Assembly: GCA_029465975.1 (NCBI GenBank)
Contig: CM055758.1
Location: 11,755,326-11,819,325 of the forward strand
Reading direction: 5' to 3'
DNA length: 64,000 bases
Source of the DNA: Dallia pectoralis
Lineage: Eukaryota; Chordata; Actinopteri; Esociformes; Umbridae
Positions 51,282 to 64,000 of the stretch are shown here, piece by piece; the stretch's first letter is position 1; every line of letters begins with the position of its first letter. The notes under the pieces are model-generated. The model saw only the letters and a program-made list of their open reading frames with translations, searched no databases and was not told the DNA's origin. Made by a program: the position numbers and the translations under genes.

Positions 51282-53251
51282 TTAGTTCGGTGGTCCGGTT
51301 GTCGTTGGGTTAATGCCTGTTTTGTGTGTTGGGTGATTGCCTCCGTGTGTTTCATCACCAGATCTGTTCACCAGGATAAAGACAGCTACTAGAAATATGA
51401 TTAAAGCCATAGAGGAAACTACAGCAATGAGCTTCCATTTTGCCTTAATGTTGTCACATCTCTTTTTCTTCTTCAACTTAACTGAGGTCTTCTGGAAGGC
51501 CTTGCTCTGAACAAAGGAAATGGTCAAGAGTCAAGGTTAAAAACATTGTCATGACAAAATATTACTGTTCATCTGAAACATCAAAAGAGACATCATGTTG
51601 TGAAAAAGTGATGTGAAACGAATATCGCTTTTACAGATACAGCAAATACATTTCACTTGGATGCGATTAGTGTTCAGACTGGAATTGTTATCATTGCAAT
51701 TGTATGTAAAACTATATTATTTTTTAAAAACATCCCAGTCTTACCTTCATTTGCAGTTGGTCAGCTCTTTCGTCAAGTTCCTGCAGTTTAAACTTGCGTT
51801 CCTCTGTCTTCTGCATGTTGTCTAGCATGATGACCTTTACCTCATCTGCCTCCTCCTGTGCTTTGGCCAGCTGACTGTTCTTTGCAGACTGAAAGAGATG
51901 AAATAAATATAACTTTATTCATAAAGCACTTTTTATACAGTTCTGTGTAAGCCCTGGCAATGTTTTCAACAACATTAATGTATATTTTGGGTTAAGTGCA
52001 GTAAACTGGTTTGCAAACCTTGAGCACCACCGCAAGGTGTGTATTGTAAACATGATTACACTTACTCCATGTAACTGTCATCACTTTTCAGGAACATTTT
52101 ACCCTGAATAAAAATAATGTTGGAAGTGTTTTTAGGAACCAGACTTAAGAATACGAATTTTGGATAGTACCAAATTATAATAGAAAGGATTTGACTAAGT
52201 TTATAATGATGATTTCTAAAAAATAAATTACTTTTTCGATATGTCATCAACGACCTTGAGAATATACGTAAATATAGGTAGATGATTTAAAGTTCTCAGT
52301 GGTTCACGTAGTTTTTCAAATGGGAATCCTGAAATGGAACATGGAATCTTGTCCTGACGTTTATAATAATATCTGTTCTAGGAGCCGGAACAGGTGTTGT
52401 GCCGAATTCTTACTCCCTGCCAGAATCTGACTGCCAGCGCGAGCACGCGCATGACGACAATTTGCGTCGCCTCGCCAGCTGCTAAAACAGACATGCGCAA
52501 GAAATTACATGATAGCGATTTAATTTGTGTGGTTATGGTAAAGTTTTTACTCCTAAACATGAACAATAAGTATTTTACATAGGGGAGTATGATTTTGGCA
52601 GCATTGCCGAATTCACACCCCCCACCCTTAATCACTTTAGCTGGGTCAGACACCCAAAAAACTCATTCTGGTGACACATCACATCCTAAAGACTACCTGC
52701 AAAAAAGCACAAGTGTTTATATTCAATAATAAGTGTTTTACATAGGGGAGTATGATTTTGGCAGCACTGTTTTGTTTTCATAAAGAAAATGTGCAGGCAG
52801 TAAAGTCAAATCTCTTTAGTAATGATGTTCATGTTTAGGAGTAAAAACTTTACCATAACCACACAAATTAAATCGCTATCATGTAATTTCTTGCGCATGT
52901 CTGTTTTAGCAGCTGGCGAGGCGACGCAAATTCTGCAGCGTGCTCGCGCCGGCAGTCAGATTCTGGCAGGGAGTAAGAATTCGGCACAACACCGGCAAGT
53001 AACCCACTTCAGACTTAAGTTCTCCCATGTGAATTATCACACACAGAAACAAAAGAAGCGCATTTTCCATGTAAATGGTTTTATCTAAAAACTATACCAC
53101 AAAATGAAAAGTACGCATTGCTCTTCGAGGGTTCACAAACCATGAATCTGACAACCAACTGAAAGGGAAAGTATAAGCTCCATTCTCATAAGTGAAACTA
53201 AATCTTATAATAATTTTTTTTGAAACACTTTCCCTTTGTTTTTCTTACCAT
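51282..53251 (-). CDS. vamp5: VAMP5-like vesicle R-SNARE
   Basis: Three coding exons: 53251-53249 (only the ATG, followed at once by GTAAGA), 51888-51745 and 51506-51282. They give 123 residues. The R-SNARE motif covers about residues 6-62, with the zero-layer Arg32 in KTEERKFKL and ELDERADQL after it. A basic stretch KLKKKKRCDNIK leads into one membrane span at about 75-95, and a 27-residue Thr/Pro/Asn-rich tail follows the membrane. The long tail and KK-x-DNI block favour VAMP5 over VAMP8 or VAMP3. Such proteins pair with Q-SNAREs to fuse vesicles. Two points are inferred: the single-codon first exon (it has precedent in VAMP1/2 genes) and the VAMP5 name. A foldback element sits in intron 1. 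Confidence 0.8.
52393..52993. mobile_element. Foldback element, 601 bp with ~170-bp arms
   Basis: The arms 52393-52565 and 52826-52993 are inverted copies, starting GGTGTTGTGCCGAATTCTTA and ending with its complement. The spacer holds two direct copies of TACATAGGGGAGTATGATTT (about 52574 and 52738). There is no transposase frame. It lies in intron 1 of the VAMP5-like gene and would fold into a long hairpin in the pre-mRNA. Confidence 0.85.
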
Positions 53252-53958
53252 TTTTCTGCACGATCGCACTGATATCCCGAAAACGAAAAACGTCAATGAT
53301 TTAATCCAAAAGTCCAAAAGTGCATTATTTTCTGGTGTGAGCTTGTGGACATATATCACCCCCTCTGGAGATAGTGAACTGTCTGTCACGTTATGGCACA
53401 ACAGCCACCCGTGACACTAAACCCAACCCCCCGCTCCGCCCCTTCATTTCGTCACTATCCCAAGCAAGTTTTCTTAGTTAATTTCCTGTACATGTTTCCT
53501 TTGTCCAGTTTTCTCGATGTTCCTTTGTCTCTGTATTGGTTTACTCATATGTAGGCTGACGTTGGGTCGTCCTGTCTAGTTTTTCTGTTACCCTAGTTCC
53601 TATATCTATTTGGTTTACTCGGTTTTTTGTTTTCCTTTGAGTTTACTTATTTGAATTCCTCCCTTAATTCTCCCAGCAAATGTGTCCCCTGCTTTGATCT
53701 CGGCGTTATACTGTCTCCAAATTCTGGCACGTGAGCGTTTAAAAACAATAATGGGACTAAAATGTTTTGTTATTTTTCTATATCTTATATATAACTTAAA
53801 CTGGGTGGGCAGAAAATACAGCTGAGGGGTGCTAAGCCCCCTCTTACATGGTCCTGTCTCCAGGCCTGTCCAAGTTTTGACAACAATATGACAACTGAAA
53901 CAACCAGAATGAAACATATCTGACTCGTCGAGTTACTGGTATGATCATATTTGACATA

Positions 53959-55162
53959 CACTCACCTAAAGGATTATAAGGAACACCTGTTCAATTTCTC
54001 ATTAATACAATTATCTAAGCAACCAATCACATGGCAGTTGCTTCAATGCATTTAGGTGTGTGGTCCTGGACAATCTCCTGAACTCCAAACTGAATGTCAG
54101 AATGGGAAAGAAAGGTGATTTAAGCAATTTTGAGCGTGGCATGGTTGGTGGTGCCAGACGGGCCGGTCTGAGTATTTCACAATCTGCTCAGTTACTGGGA
54201 TTTACACGCACAACCATTTCTAGGGTTTACAAAGAATTGTGTGAAAAGGGAAAAACATCCAGTATGCGGCCGTCCTGTGGGTGAAAATGCCTTGTTGATG
54301 CTAGAGGTCAGAGGAGATTGGGCCAACTGATTCAAGCTGATAGAAGAGCAACTTTGACTGGAATAACCACTCGTTACAACCGAGGTATGCAGCAAAGCAT
54401 TTGTGAAGCCACAACACGCACAACCTTGAGGCGGATGGGCTACAACAGCAGAAGACCCTACCGGGTACCACTCATCGCCACTACAAATAGGAAAAATAGG
54501 CTACAATTTGGACAGTTGAAGACTGGAAAAATGGGGCCTGGTCTGATGAGTCTCAATTTCTGTTGAGACATTCAGATGTCAGAGTCAGAATTTGGCGTAA
54601 ACAGAATGAGAACATGGATCCATCATGCCTTGTTACCACTGTGCAGGCTGTTGGTGGTGGTGTAATGGTGTGGGGGATGGTTTCTTGGCACACTTTAGGC
54701 CCCTTAGTGCCAATTGAGCATCATTTAAATGCCACGGCCTACCTGAGCATTGTTTCTGTCCATGTCCATCCCTTTATGACCACCATGTACCCATCCTCTG
54801 ATGGCTACTTCCAGCAGGATAATGCACCATGTCACAAAGCTCGAATCATTTCAAATTGGTTTCTTGAACATGACAATTCATGACGAGTTCACTGTACTGA
54901 AATGGCCCTCACAGTCACCAGATCTCAACCCAATAGAGAATCTTTGGGATGTGGTGGAACGGGAGCTTTGTGCCCTGGATGTGCATCCCACAAATCTCCA
55001 TCAACTGCAAGATGCTATGCTATAAATATGGGCCAACATTTCTAAAGAATGCTTTCAGCACCTTGTTGAATCAATGCCACGTGGAATTAAGGCAGTTCTG
55101 AAGGCGAAAGGGGGTCGAACACAGTATTAGTATGGTGTTCCTAATAATCCTTTAGGTGAGTG
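53959..55162 (+). mobile_element. Tc1/mariner element, second copy, inactive
   Basis: A 1204-bp element flanked by TA, same family as 30111-31330 but on the other strand. Inverted ends start CACTCACCTAAAGGATTATA. The transposase starts at 54102. It has a premature TGA after RPSCG (near 54282), a deletion before the first catalytic Asp (near 54510) and the same frameshift after FLEHDNS as the other copy. The QQDNAPCH and SPDLNPIE sites remain. It lies upstream of the VAMP5-like gene. Confidence 0.95.
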
Positions 55163-55164
55163 TA

Positions 55165-57699
55165 TATTCAAACATTTAAAGCTCAATAGCATGTAATCTA
55201 GTTTGGCTACAGACCCCTGGTTTGTCTAGTTATGACAATCCACAGGTGTCGTTTTCTTGATTCTGATTAGAAATTACAGGAGATTACACATGGAGGAGAT
55301 TATGGCGACATTGCATTTATGGTGACATTGCAGTCAGTCTGCACATAAACAAAGCACGTCGAAAGGGACCGTCAACAAAGTGCATTAACTCTTTAACTAC
55401 ATCACCTCTAGACCTCAAACCAATGTTAAACTGTTTAGCAAGAAAGTGAAAATGGTCTGCTTTTTATATATTGCTAGACTTTTTTATAGATAATATATAT
55501 ATTTTCTATCAACCCATATTAAAACAATGTACAGTTATGAATTTCAATTGCTGTTTGATCACATGACCTTGATTCATAAAATCAATTATATATACTTCAG
55601 TGGGAATGCTCAAATATTGCAGCGGCTTTGGATTTCCAGTTAAGCATCTACACATTTTTAGGGAAGAATTCGAAAAGCTTGAGACTATGACACATAATAT
55701 TGATGCTGAATTATTATATTTATATTTACCAAAAAATTACAAAAATTGTATCAAAATTACTAATCTCAATATATTTTTTTGTGGAATGAATTTATAACCT
55801 CATACCACTTTCAGATTGTCTATAGAGGACACCCACATGTTGCACAACCTTTGGTTTTGAAAAAAAGGGTAACGTTTTTTAAAATTAGATTTCAAAACTG
55901 CAAAACTCAATAGCATTTTAGTTGAATGACTACAGAAACCTCAAACTACTTTCATATTGTCTTTAGAGGACACTCACAAGTTGCACAACCTTTGGTGTTT
56001 TCAAAAACATTTCCTGATATTAATAATAATATTATAATAGTCTTCATCTTCCAACTTCAAGTATCCCATCCTGACGCACTGATGACTTTTTGAGTCAGTT
56101 GCCTCTGCATTGTCATTGAACAGAATGGCACTGAGAAGAATTCAGGAACAAACATATTTAGTGCCACATTATCCATCCACATTCATTGATGCCATTCATG
56201 CTCTATTCATTATTAATTTATAATGTTACAAATTGAGTTCACCACATTATTTGTCGGGATACCATTATTTGTGTCTCTGTGTTGTATTGAGTTTCAGGAA
56301 CATATTCAACATTTATCCCTGGGATGTTCAAACATTAGTAATATAACCTTTACTGAGCACACATCAGCAGACTCACAGGTACCATCATATCTACATGCCT
56401 CATGCTGTCATTTGTTGATATTTTACCTAATCCTTGGTACATAATATTTATGTATAACTGAATTTTACTGTGAGCCCAAACATTCAAAAAACACTAGAAT
56501 GTCCTGACATGAGGACATGCTAGAATGTAATGAGTTGACCAGTAATGATTACTTAATTTAATCGGAACTTGAGCAGCAAGATAGGAAAGAAGTTGTTTAG
56601 GGATGTTACCATTTGTGATTTTGGAAGAATAGTTCCGTAGCGTGGAGAAAAATGTGTATGTAGAAACCAGTTACAGAGGAAGAATATTCAAACCAATCAC
56701 ACTATTTGGAATATGACTTTGACTGCATATACTGTGGAACATATGAAATAAATGTTTTGGTCTAAATGCACTGCTTTATATTTGGGAAACATTCATGACA
56801 ACCCATCACCTTGGTATCAGAAAATAGCTATTTATTTTTTAAAAAGGGATGCCAGTAGATCAAAATGGTATATAGGGAAATATAAAAATGCTGACGGTGT
56901 TTTTTGTCATGCGAGGCAAACCCACCGATCACCCCAGCCACCACCTGTTAGGCTTTCTGTCCTTTGTTACATTGCTCATTGCCTTTTTAGGGATTTCTGT
57001 TAACAATGTCATGGTGATGTTATTGTTGGTAGTATAGTATACACAATCATGTGATGGCAATAGAACAGAACAAAATGCCAAGAAAACGCTGTACATAAGT
57101 CCTCCAATAAATGGTTAAACTAATTTGTGGTGGTTTCTGTCAGAACCTCAGTAAACATGAAGCCAACATTGAAAACAATTCAGTCCTTTTGCCTCAATTT
57201 AAGTGTGGTTAGGATATAAAGATCAATTGATCTCATTGATATTTTCTCAAGTCATACTTCACATATGCCCTACATCCTTATTTGAGAGAACATTCTGAAA
57301 TACGAGGAGATGCGACGCCACCTGAGACGATTTGAGAGGAGGCCATGATCTTCAACCTAACTTATTTTCCTCTGAAAACCGGAAGTGTTCATTTCGCGCA
57401 TGTGCAGAAAAACGCCTGCAATGTGATAGCATTTGGTCTGATATTTACTCGGACTTGCTACGTACGAAATCTTTTTTTGCTGGTTATGCTCACTACGCCG
57501 AAATAACTGCTTCAATAGCTATATGTCAGAGAACCATGTTTATTCTAAACCAATACACATTTAACTTAGTTTGTCGTTCGTATGCAAATTAATTGTTTTT
57601 CTTGACAATATTTAGCAATTTTGAAAAATATATTTTCTGCAAACACTACCTACAATATGAAATAAACATTGAATTCAGGCTAGTACGAGGGCTTTCTGC
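55165..57699. other. Intergenic DNA before the PRR14-family gene
   Basis: A/T-rich unique sequence. Two stretches near 55800-55860 and 55925-55990 repeat the phrase TTGCACAACCTTTGG with similar flanks, a small direct duplication. No exon chain was recognised. The right end becomes GC-richer toward the promoter. Confidence 0.5.
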
Positions 57700-57844
57700 T
57701 GTCCACCAAGCCGCTTTTCACCGGAAGCGCAGCTGTTGTCGTACCGCTGTGTTGTAATCACTGACATCTGAATGGAACAACACACCGCATTTATATTTCG
57801 GAAATTTTAGCGACGTGTGGTAAAGACAGATATTTCTGTCCAAG
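57700..57844 (+). promoter_or_regulatory. Likely promoter and non-coding exon 1 of the PRR14-family gene
   Basis: A GC-richer stretch ending CCAAG and then GTAAGT at 57845, a consensus donor. It can join the acceptor at 58427 that opens the first coding exon. The transcription start itself is not visible. Confidence 0.5.
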
Positions 57845-58435
57845 GTAAGTCGTTAATGTATTATTATTATTTGTAAGCACATTCACAACATGAGTGTGTT
57901 CAGTGTTTTCCCAATTGGGGCTTTTAGATAGAATATCTATCTATTATGTTTGGTGTATGTTCTGGTCATGCTAGTAGAGTGGATCTGTCAAATAACCTAA
58001 CATGTATGTATGTATGGTGCGTGGAGTGAGTCGGTTTACTTGTTGCAAAAATCCAGGATTATGCGTTGGATTAGGTTACCAGGGCTGGATAAACGAACTG
58101 TGTATCGCACCTGGCTAGGCAGTAAATCATAAATGGAGTATTATCTATTTGATTTAATGCACTAAAGATGTTTATTTAATAATTGTTTTTATTTAAACAT
58201 ACAATTTTTATTCGATTCAGTCAAATATATAATGCTTAGTTAACTGTTATATATTAGGCTATACTTTATACCTAACTACGGCAAGTAGGAAGGTATAAAG
58301 TATACCTTAATATATAACATCTAACCTAACTAACTAATCTAACCTAATATATAACATTAACTATATTGTATTGACCATACACCTTCCAGAACCAGAATCT
58401 GACCCATGTACCCCTTTTGTCCCTCAGCCCATGTA

Positions 58436-61400
58436 ATGATGTGTTCACCTATTTTGGCTGACCCAAGAGGTGGTCAGCAGCTAGCTGGCACCATATCGTT
58501 GGGTCCAGTTGGTCCGTACCCCGCTCACTCACAGCTATACGATGAGCGGTTGGCCATGGAGTGTCGAGAGACTAGCAAGGACCAGATGACTGCTGCTGTG
58601 GGCGGAGGACCTCTGGTGTCTGTAAAATTGTCTCATAGGTCTGCAGAGTCTAGAGATGGTAGTCTTAGAATGGATACTGGTGGGAGAAGACAACAGACCC
58701 TCCTGGGAGAGCAATGCGAGAGCACTTTAGACTCCGGTCTGAGTGGGCATGTTCATGGAACAGCATGCCCTGCAGACTTTAAAAGAACAGAGAGGCATTC
58801 TTTAGATCAGGTGGGGAATTCGTGATCTGCAATTAATATCTATGCTTATGTTTTGCATGTCCGTACCAGGTCTGTGCATTTGGTCTTATCTAATGTTGTG
58901 GTTCATCCTTTTCAGGTTCAAGGTATTCAAAGGCCGTGTGATAAAAACAATGCCTGGGTTAATCCAAAACAACCAGGTAATGTATCATTGTTGATATCCA
59001 ATATAGTTCAAGAATCGGGGTTAGGGAATTTTTGTAAGGCATTCGACTGAATCTAACAACTGAATTTAAGTGCTGCCCATTTTAAAGATGCATTTTAATA
59101 ATCACTAGTGGCAACCATGACATCTTAAACAATGTTATCAAATCTGTTAATCTTCAACCTTCCCTGTGCCTTTATGTTCTGGTCACAGAGCCTTCCTCCA
59201 GAGGAGCAGCCTGTGTCTCAACTAAGGTTCACACCTGTCCCTCAAGTCCTGCTCTTCCAGCCAGCTCAACAGGTGACCAGCTAGGCACCCTGGAGCATTA
59301 CCTAGAAGGCCACCAGGCAGAGATTAGGCGATTACTGACGGATGCCATGGGCTCTCTGTGCCAGCGGCTGGATGTGGTGGAGAGGAGGATGGAGCAGCTC
59401 TGTGAACAGGGCACCACCCATGGCAACAGCCTCGCCCTTCTCAGCACACAACTGGGCCAGCTGACCACCGGGATGACTGCCACTACTACCAAGCAGGACT
59501 TGTCATCTTTCCAAGTTCAGGGTGAGTTAAGTTTGATGCGCTAAAGATTAAGAGGTAATGAACTAATTTCAAAGGACACATAGGTAAATGATTCAATTGA
59601 GCTTCCCTGTTACAAACATATGTGCATATACTGCTTTAGTTGACGGTCATGTTTGGACTCGGTTCGTTCAAGATCACACAAGTCAATCTCCTTTAAAATG
59701 TTAGTTTATGCTGTTTAACAGTGGGTGCCTTTGCTATTATTTAGAATAATTTCCATCACACGTATACTTTATTGTGTGGATTAGAGTGGGTAGGTTGTTA
59801 CCTTTTCACTAGCAGTGTCCTAGCATCTTTTAACTATTATATTGAATATTATGTTGTTGGTGAATAACTATTTTAATTTCCTCTTTCAGGAAAGGAACCA
59901 AGGGAGCTGAATGAAGATAATCAGCACTTCATGAAGATGCTTCTACCTGTTTCAAACTGTTTGTGCAATATAAGTTCTTCTGAAACAGACTTAGATACTG
60001 GAAACATCACTGGATGTCAACGGGGGACGATGACAATATTTTCACCCAGTTCAGCCCAAAGTGATGACCGCATAGAGGGTTTAGGTGATAAAATGAATCA
60101 GTCTGGGCCCTTAATGGGAGCTTCTCTCACAGAGCATACTATGGGGGTCACGAACGGGGTCGTTCAGGATCAATACTCCCCTGTGTCAGGCTTTGGGGAG
60201 CTGGAAGCCGATAAGGGGCATGCTGCTTTCCCCTGCTTTGTCAATTTTGCTCTCGTAGAAACAGAGTTAACTGACAATATAGAAGTGCCCCTTTCCTCGC
60301 CTTCTAAGATGGCAGAAGGTATCAGGATACTTCCACACCCGTCAACCTCTCAATCGCCAGGTCAGTCAAATAGCACAGAGGTCCCAAAGTGTCCAGTTCC
60401 AAGTGAGGTCAGGACGATGGCTGGATATTCTAAGAGGGCCCAGTTAAACCGTAGAGGAGCTTACTTTCTGTCGCCACATTCCGTTACAGTTGTAGGGTCG
60501 TCTATGTCAGAGCACTCGAGCTGTATTGCTCTTTCTGATGTGCAGCAAACGACCACCAGTCCTACCCACAATGACCACATAGCCTTTAATCAGTGTTCCG
60601 AAGAAGCTGAGAGAGACTGGAAGCCAGAAATGAAGAGGGATAAAAAGAGACAGTTGAAGTTGTTTGGTGAGTTTAAGCTCTCCCCTTTCCAAAATGGCTC
60701 TTCCAAATCTCTCTTGTTTGCTGTCGGATCCACTCACCTTGAAAATGAGGCCCTCTTGTTTCAGCTGTCTGAGACAGCCAGACACCTAGTAATGTCCCGC
60801 TCCTCCCCAGTGACCCGTGTACCCCTGGATAGTGACCTACATAGATGGAGGAACCTCTCTCGCTTAAACTGCAAGCTGAAACAGCCCTGGGCGAAGGAAC
60901 GGCCCTGTTATAAGAAACTGCCCCTGAGAGGCATTAGCAGTACTCGTGGCGCTCTCATGGTATCGCTCCCGGACCTGGAAGAGACATTGCCGCACCACTG
61001 GCAGCCCCTGGTGATTATGGGAAGTCCAGTGTTGCCATTGACTCCCCTGCAGCTGGGCTCTCTGGCCCAGACCTTCTGCTCTTCTCGTTGTAGCAGCAAA
61101 CTCCTGGTTGGGGACACGGGTCAACGCGGTATATCCCACCTCCACACCACAGGCCAATTCCCCATGTCTCTCTCTAGCCAGATGGGGTCTCCGAAGTTCT
61201 CCAAGGGATGTCTCGGCACAGTTTTGGCTGCCTCGTCGTACGCCTCCTTTCATCTTTGGTTCAGAAACAAGTGCCCAGGGCCCGTCATGAGGCTGTCGGC
61301 CACGGCCGTGAAGACGGTGGTGTGTCAGATCTTGGGGTCTCGGGATAAGTACATGTGTCTTTCGTCTCTCCAGGACTTCACCGGCCCTTTTGGCCTGGGC

Positions 61401-63455
61401 AATGACCACAGGTTAGTCGATGATGTGATATTTATTTGTAAATGTTACTTGCTATACCAGAATTTGGAAATTGGTGTAGTAGTTGTTTTCTTGTTAGTTG
61501 ATTTCTTGTTTGTTTGTATTTGTAGTTACGCTCAAACCTGTAGTCAGAAGGCTTCCTCTGGTGGGAATTCGACAGCAGCAAGGTCAGCAACAAGCCACTC
61601 TGTATAACAGCTTTCTTGTCTAGACGTGGCTGAGTATTAAATCTCCATGTAATAATTGAGTCGGGTCATTGTGGTGGACATCATTACATTTGTTACAGTT
61701 AGCAACTCAAATATAAAGTTGCTTATTGAAGTCTCCATGGATCATTTGGAATGTGGGCTTTTTAATTTTCAGGACATTTGACCAACATGCATAGCATACA
61801 GTTTCTAAAACCAATCGAAATACTATTGGTGCTAAGAAAGTGTTTAGTATGTTAGCTATGATGTTCATAACATAAAGTAGAACATGTGTTTTAACGTAAC
61901 AGGTGTTATTAAAAGCCTATTAACAGCCTACACATTTGTAAATACAGACTAATAATTTGAACACTTTAATCAGCCCGGTGAATACCGAAATACATAATGT
62001 GCTCTAGAACTGTGCAGAACTTGATGAGGTTGTTAGATGTGTGAGCAAGCACTTTGACCCCTGTGACGTCCTGATTGGACGAGCAGTTTGAGGGCGGAAG
62101 AAGCAGAATGGGTTTCTGCGAATCCCTTGGGGCAAGGACTACTGTACTCTTCCCAATCTGTTGGGGTTGGTTGTGATCCGACTAGGATGCAGATACATTT
62201 TGATATGATAAAATTGGAGAAGTGTGAAAAAGGTTTATAATAAAACTGACTTGGGAGTCGTTGAAGGACCGAAACAGGAAGGCTTTATAATAATGGAAGG
62301 CATTATTATTTGTCTTTGGCATAAATATAAATGTCTATTTTAAGGCAATTTTCTCCTAATTCCTTTAGCTGGACTTTGCCCTGTATATAGTTTTTGATAG
62401 CAAACCTTAACAATTCCCTTCCAGTGACCAAGATACCAACGACAAGATGCTGTCACCACAATACCCAACATTTGTTTATCAAATTCTTTAAGGGAAGGTT
62501 GTTTTTCTTGCCGGGGCGGTGACTTGGTTTCCATTAGGTTCCCGTCCATTTTCTAAAAGTTAAATCGTTTTTATCCAACAGCAGTGTGTCTCTCACCTCT
62601 TCACTCCCACGTCGTCGTAGGGTCAGACTGACCCTGGAGCAGGCCTTATCCAGCCCCCTGACCATCCATGGTAACAGCTCGAAGACAATGCGCCTGGAGA
62701 ACCAGTTGGAGCCGTTGCCCAGCATTGCCATTGCCAGTGCCAACGTGAAATACCCTGGGCTGCACGGGCATGGTCGCAGCCCACCCAGAGAGGTGAGCCT
62801 ATCATGTATAGTATCTGTACACAGTGATGTAATCATTTGTGATTTGTTTTTACAGAAAGCCTTTTATTGTAGGTGTCAGAACGTTTTTATTTATTGCGAC
62901 TGCACAACATAAATGATGCATTTGAGGTATTTTGCTAATTCAGTAACCCACGTCTTGGCTTTTAGTTGGTCATGTCCATTTTGTGGACAATTGGAATACT
63001 ATTTTAATTTTAGTGACGACTAATCCCTCTCTTTTTTGTGTGTTTTCTGCAGGGTGGCCTGTATGATGGAGGTGTGGGTGCCCAGCCAAGCCATCGCTTC
63101 AAGAGAGTATCCCAGATCCGCATTCGGAAAACCGTTCCCAAACCTGACAACAACCTGACTCCTATGGGTCTGCCCAAACCAAAGAGGTGAAAACACATTA
63201 AACTCAATGACTAAATAAAATAATTAATATGCTGATAGTCTATCACAGAGTCCTGGTAAGTAATAGATAACCTCCAGCTAAAGATGTCTGAACAGGGCTA
63301 TAGTTGAACTGTGAGCTTCACCTTGTCGTGTTCCAGCTCTGTCCAACTTGTATTTTCTTAAACTTTTGTATGCAATCCATCAGACTGAAGAAGAAAGAGT
63401 TCAGTTTGGAGGAGATTTACACCAACAAGAATTACAAATCACCCACACCAAACAG
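58436..63455 (+). CDS. prr14l: PRR14/PRR14L-family protein with Tantalus domain (3' end outside window)
   Basis: Eight coding exons in the window: 58436-58810, 58916-58976, 59189-59521, 59890-61411, 61526-61582, 62582-62792, 63053-63186 and 63384-63455. The phases agree for at least 921 codons and the gene continues past 64000. Residues about 175-250 look coiled-coil (LEHYLEGHQAEIRRLL, RRMEQLCEQG). The large exon has a conserved-looking block SPVLPLTPLQLGSLAQTF and FHLWFRNKCPGPVMRLSA. The end has the Tantalus-like signature RIRKTVPKPDNN, GLPKPKR and KKEFSLEEIYTNKNY, which defines the PRR14/PRR14L family. PRR14 tethers heterochromatin to the nuclear lamina; PRR14L is less studied. The size and large middle exon favour PRR14L, but I could not compare sequences. 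Confidence 0.78.
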
Positions 63456-63844
63456 GTCAGTTATTACTATTTGTATTACTCAGATGTGCCCTAAACAGCC
63501 TGAATATTGAATTCCCAGCGAAGTTGTGAACCTACTGTAGTCTATACTACTTCTGTGTGGCTAATCTTAATGGTTCTTATTTAAACATAGTTTCCCAAAG
63601 GACCACGACTGACATTTAACAGTTTATAAATGAAAGTTGAATAGAAAAAAGTTAAATATTGCCATATGTGTGCTAAAAAACTTAGTGGGCATTGTTATGC
63701 AATGTTATTTGTTATGTTTTTTAACATTGTTTTGAAACAGACATTCCTTAATGTGTGATATGTGTTGTGAAAAAGCTGAGTTAAAGACATGAAACCAGTG
63801 AAGAAAGTCAATAGAGTGTGGACAGATTGTAAAAGACTGGAAGG

Positions 63845-64000
63845 AAGAAAGTATTTGATCCCCGGCTGATTTTGTACATTTTCCCACTGACAAAGACATT
63901 TATAACTTATTTAAAATGTGTTATCCTGGATATTTTTGTTGTTGTTGTTTCTGTCTCTCACTGTTCAAATAAACGTACAATTAATATTATAGACTGATCA
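63845..64000 (+). repeat. Dispersed fish repeat, cut by window end
   Basis: AAGTATTTGATCCCCGGCTG and the following TTTTCCCACTGACAAAGAC are text I know from a repeat found widely in teleost introns. It also includes TCTCACTGTTCAAATAAACG. Element class and right end are unknown. It lies in the intron after the last visible exon of the PRR14-family gene. Confidence 0.5.

Noticed and set aside
60864..61409. 181-codon minus-strand frame
   Set aside because: It is antisense to the large exon of the PRR14-family gene, whose plus-strand frame is supported by splice phases on both sides.
61412..61525. Reading through 61411 so that the large exon ends at a stop after 61600
   Set aside because: A good donor at 61412 and an acceptor at 61525 keep frame with later exons that carry the Tantalus motif, so the interval is an intron.

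Overview
The window reads as nuclear DNA of a ray-finned fish. It holds six spliced vertebrate genes with GT-AG introns, many Tc1-like, hAT-like and small inverted-repeat elements, long minisatellites and CA/TA microsatellites. A degenerate tRNA-headed SINE and the general repeat style suggest a salmonid or pike relative, but the species is inference. There are no bacterial features, no CRISPR array and no intact virus.

Layout from left to right. Minus strand: gramd2b (GRAM-domain ER membrane protein, 14 coding exons, 751-13073); ocln (occludin, 8 coding exons, 18306-26205); marveld2 (tricellulin, 7 coding exons, 32497-36768); stard4 (sterol-transfer START protein, 5 coding exons, 42882-44963); and a VAMP5-like R-SNARE (3 coding exons, the first being only the ATG, 51282-53251). 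Plus strand: a PRR14/PRR14L-family Tantalus-domain gene (58436 to beyond the window). Every exon chain was joined by reading splice sites and codon phase by hand. The five minus-strand genes give complete proteins of about 439, 496, 579, 211 and 123 residues. The plus-strand gene leaves the window after at least 921 codons.

Functionally, ocln and marveld2 are neighbouring MARVEL tight-junction paralogues that still share a 172-nt exon in the same phase at the start of the C-terminal ELL domain. gramd2b and stard4 both act on lipid at membranes. The VAMP5-like gene is a vesicle-fusion R-SNARE.

The most unusual property is the minisatellites. Several sit exactly on, or mimic, splice sites of the host gene in the sense direction. 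One array copies the 3' splice site of gramd2b exon 8 about 15 times. One grows out of the 5' splice site of ocln exon 3. One in a marveld2 intron carries about a dozen GTAAGT donors. One in gramd2b intron 2 has an acceptor/donor pair in each unit. Upstream of ocln, a 22-bp array carries 12 evenly spaced CAGGTG (Snail/ZEB-type) E-boxes with CpG-rich linkers. These are the main leads in Part 2.
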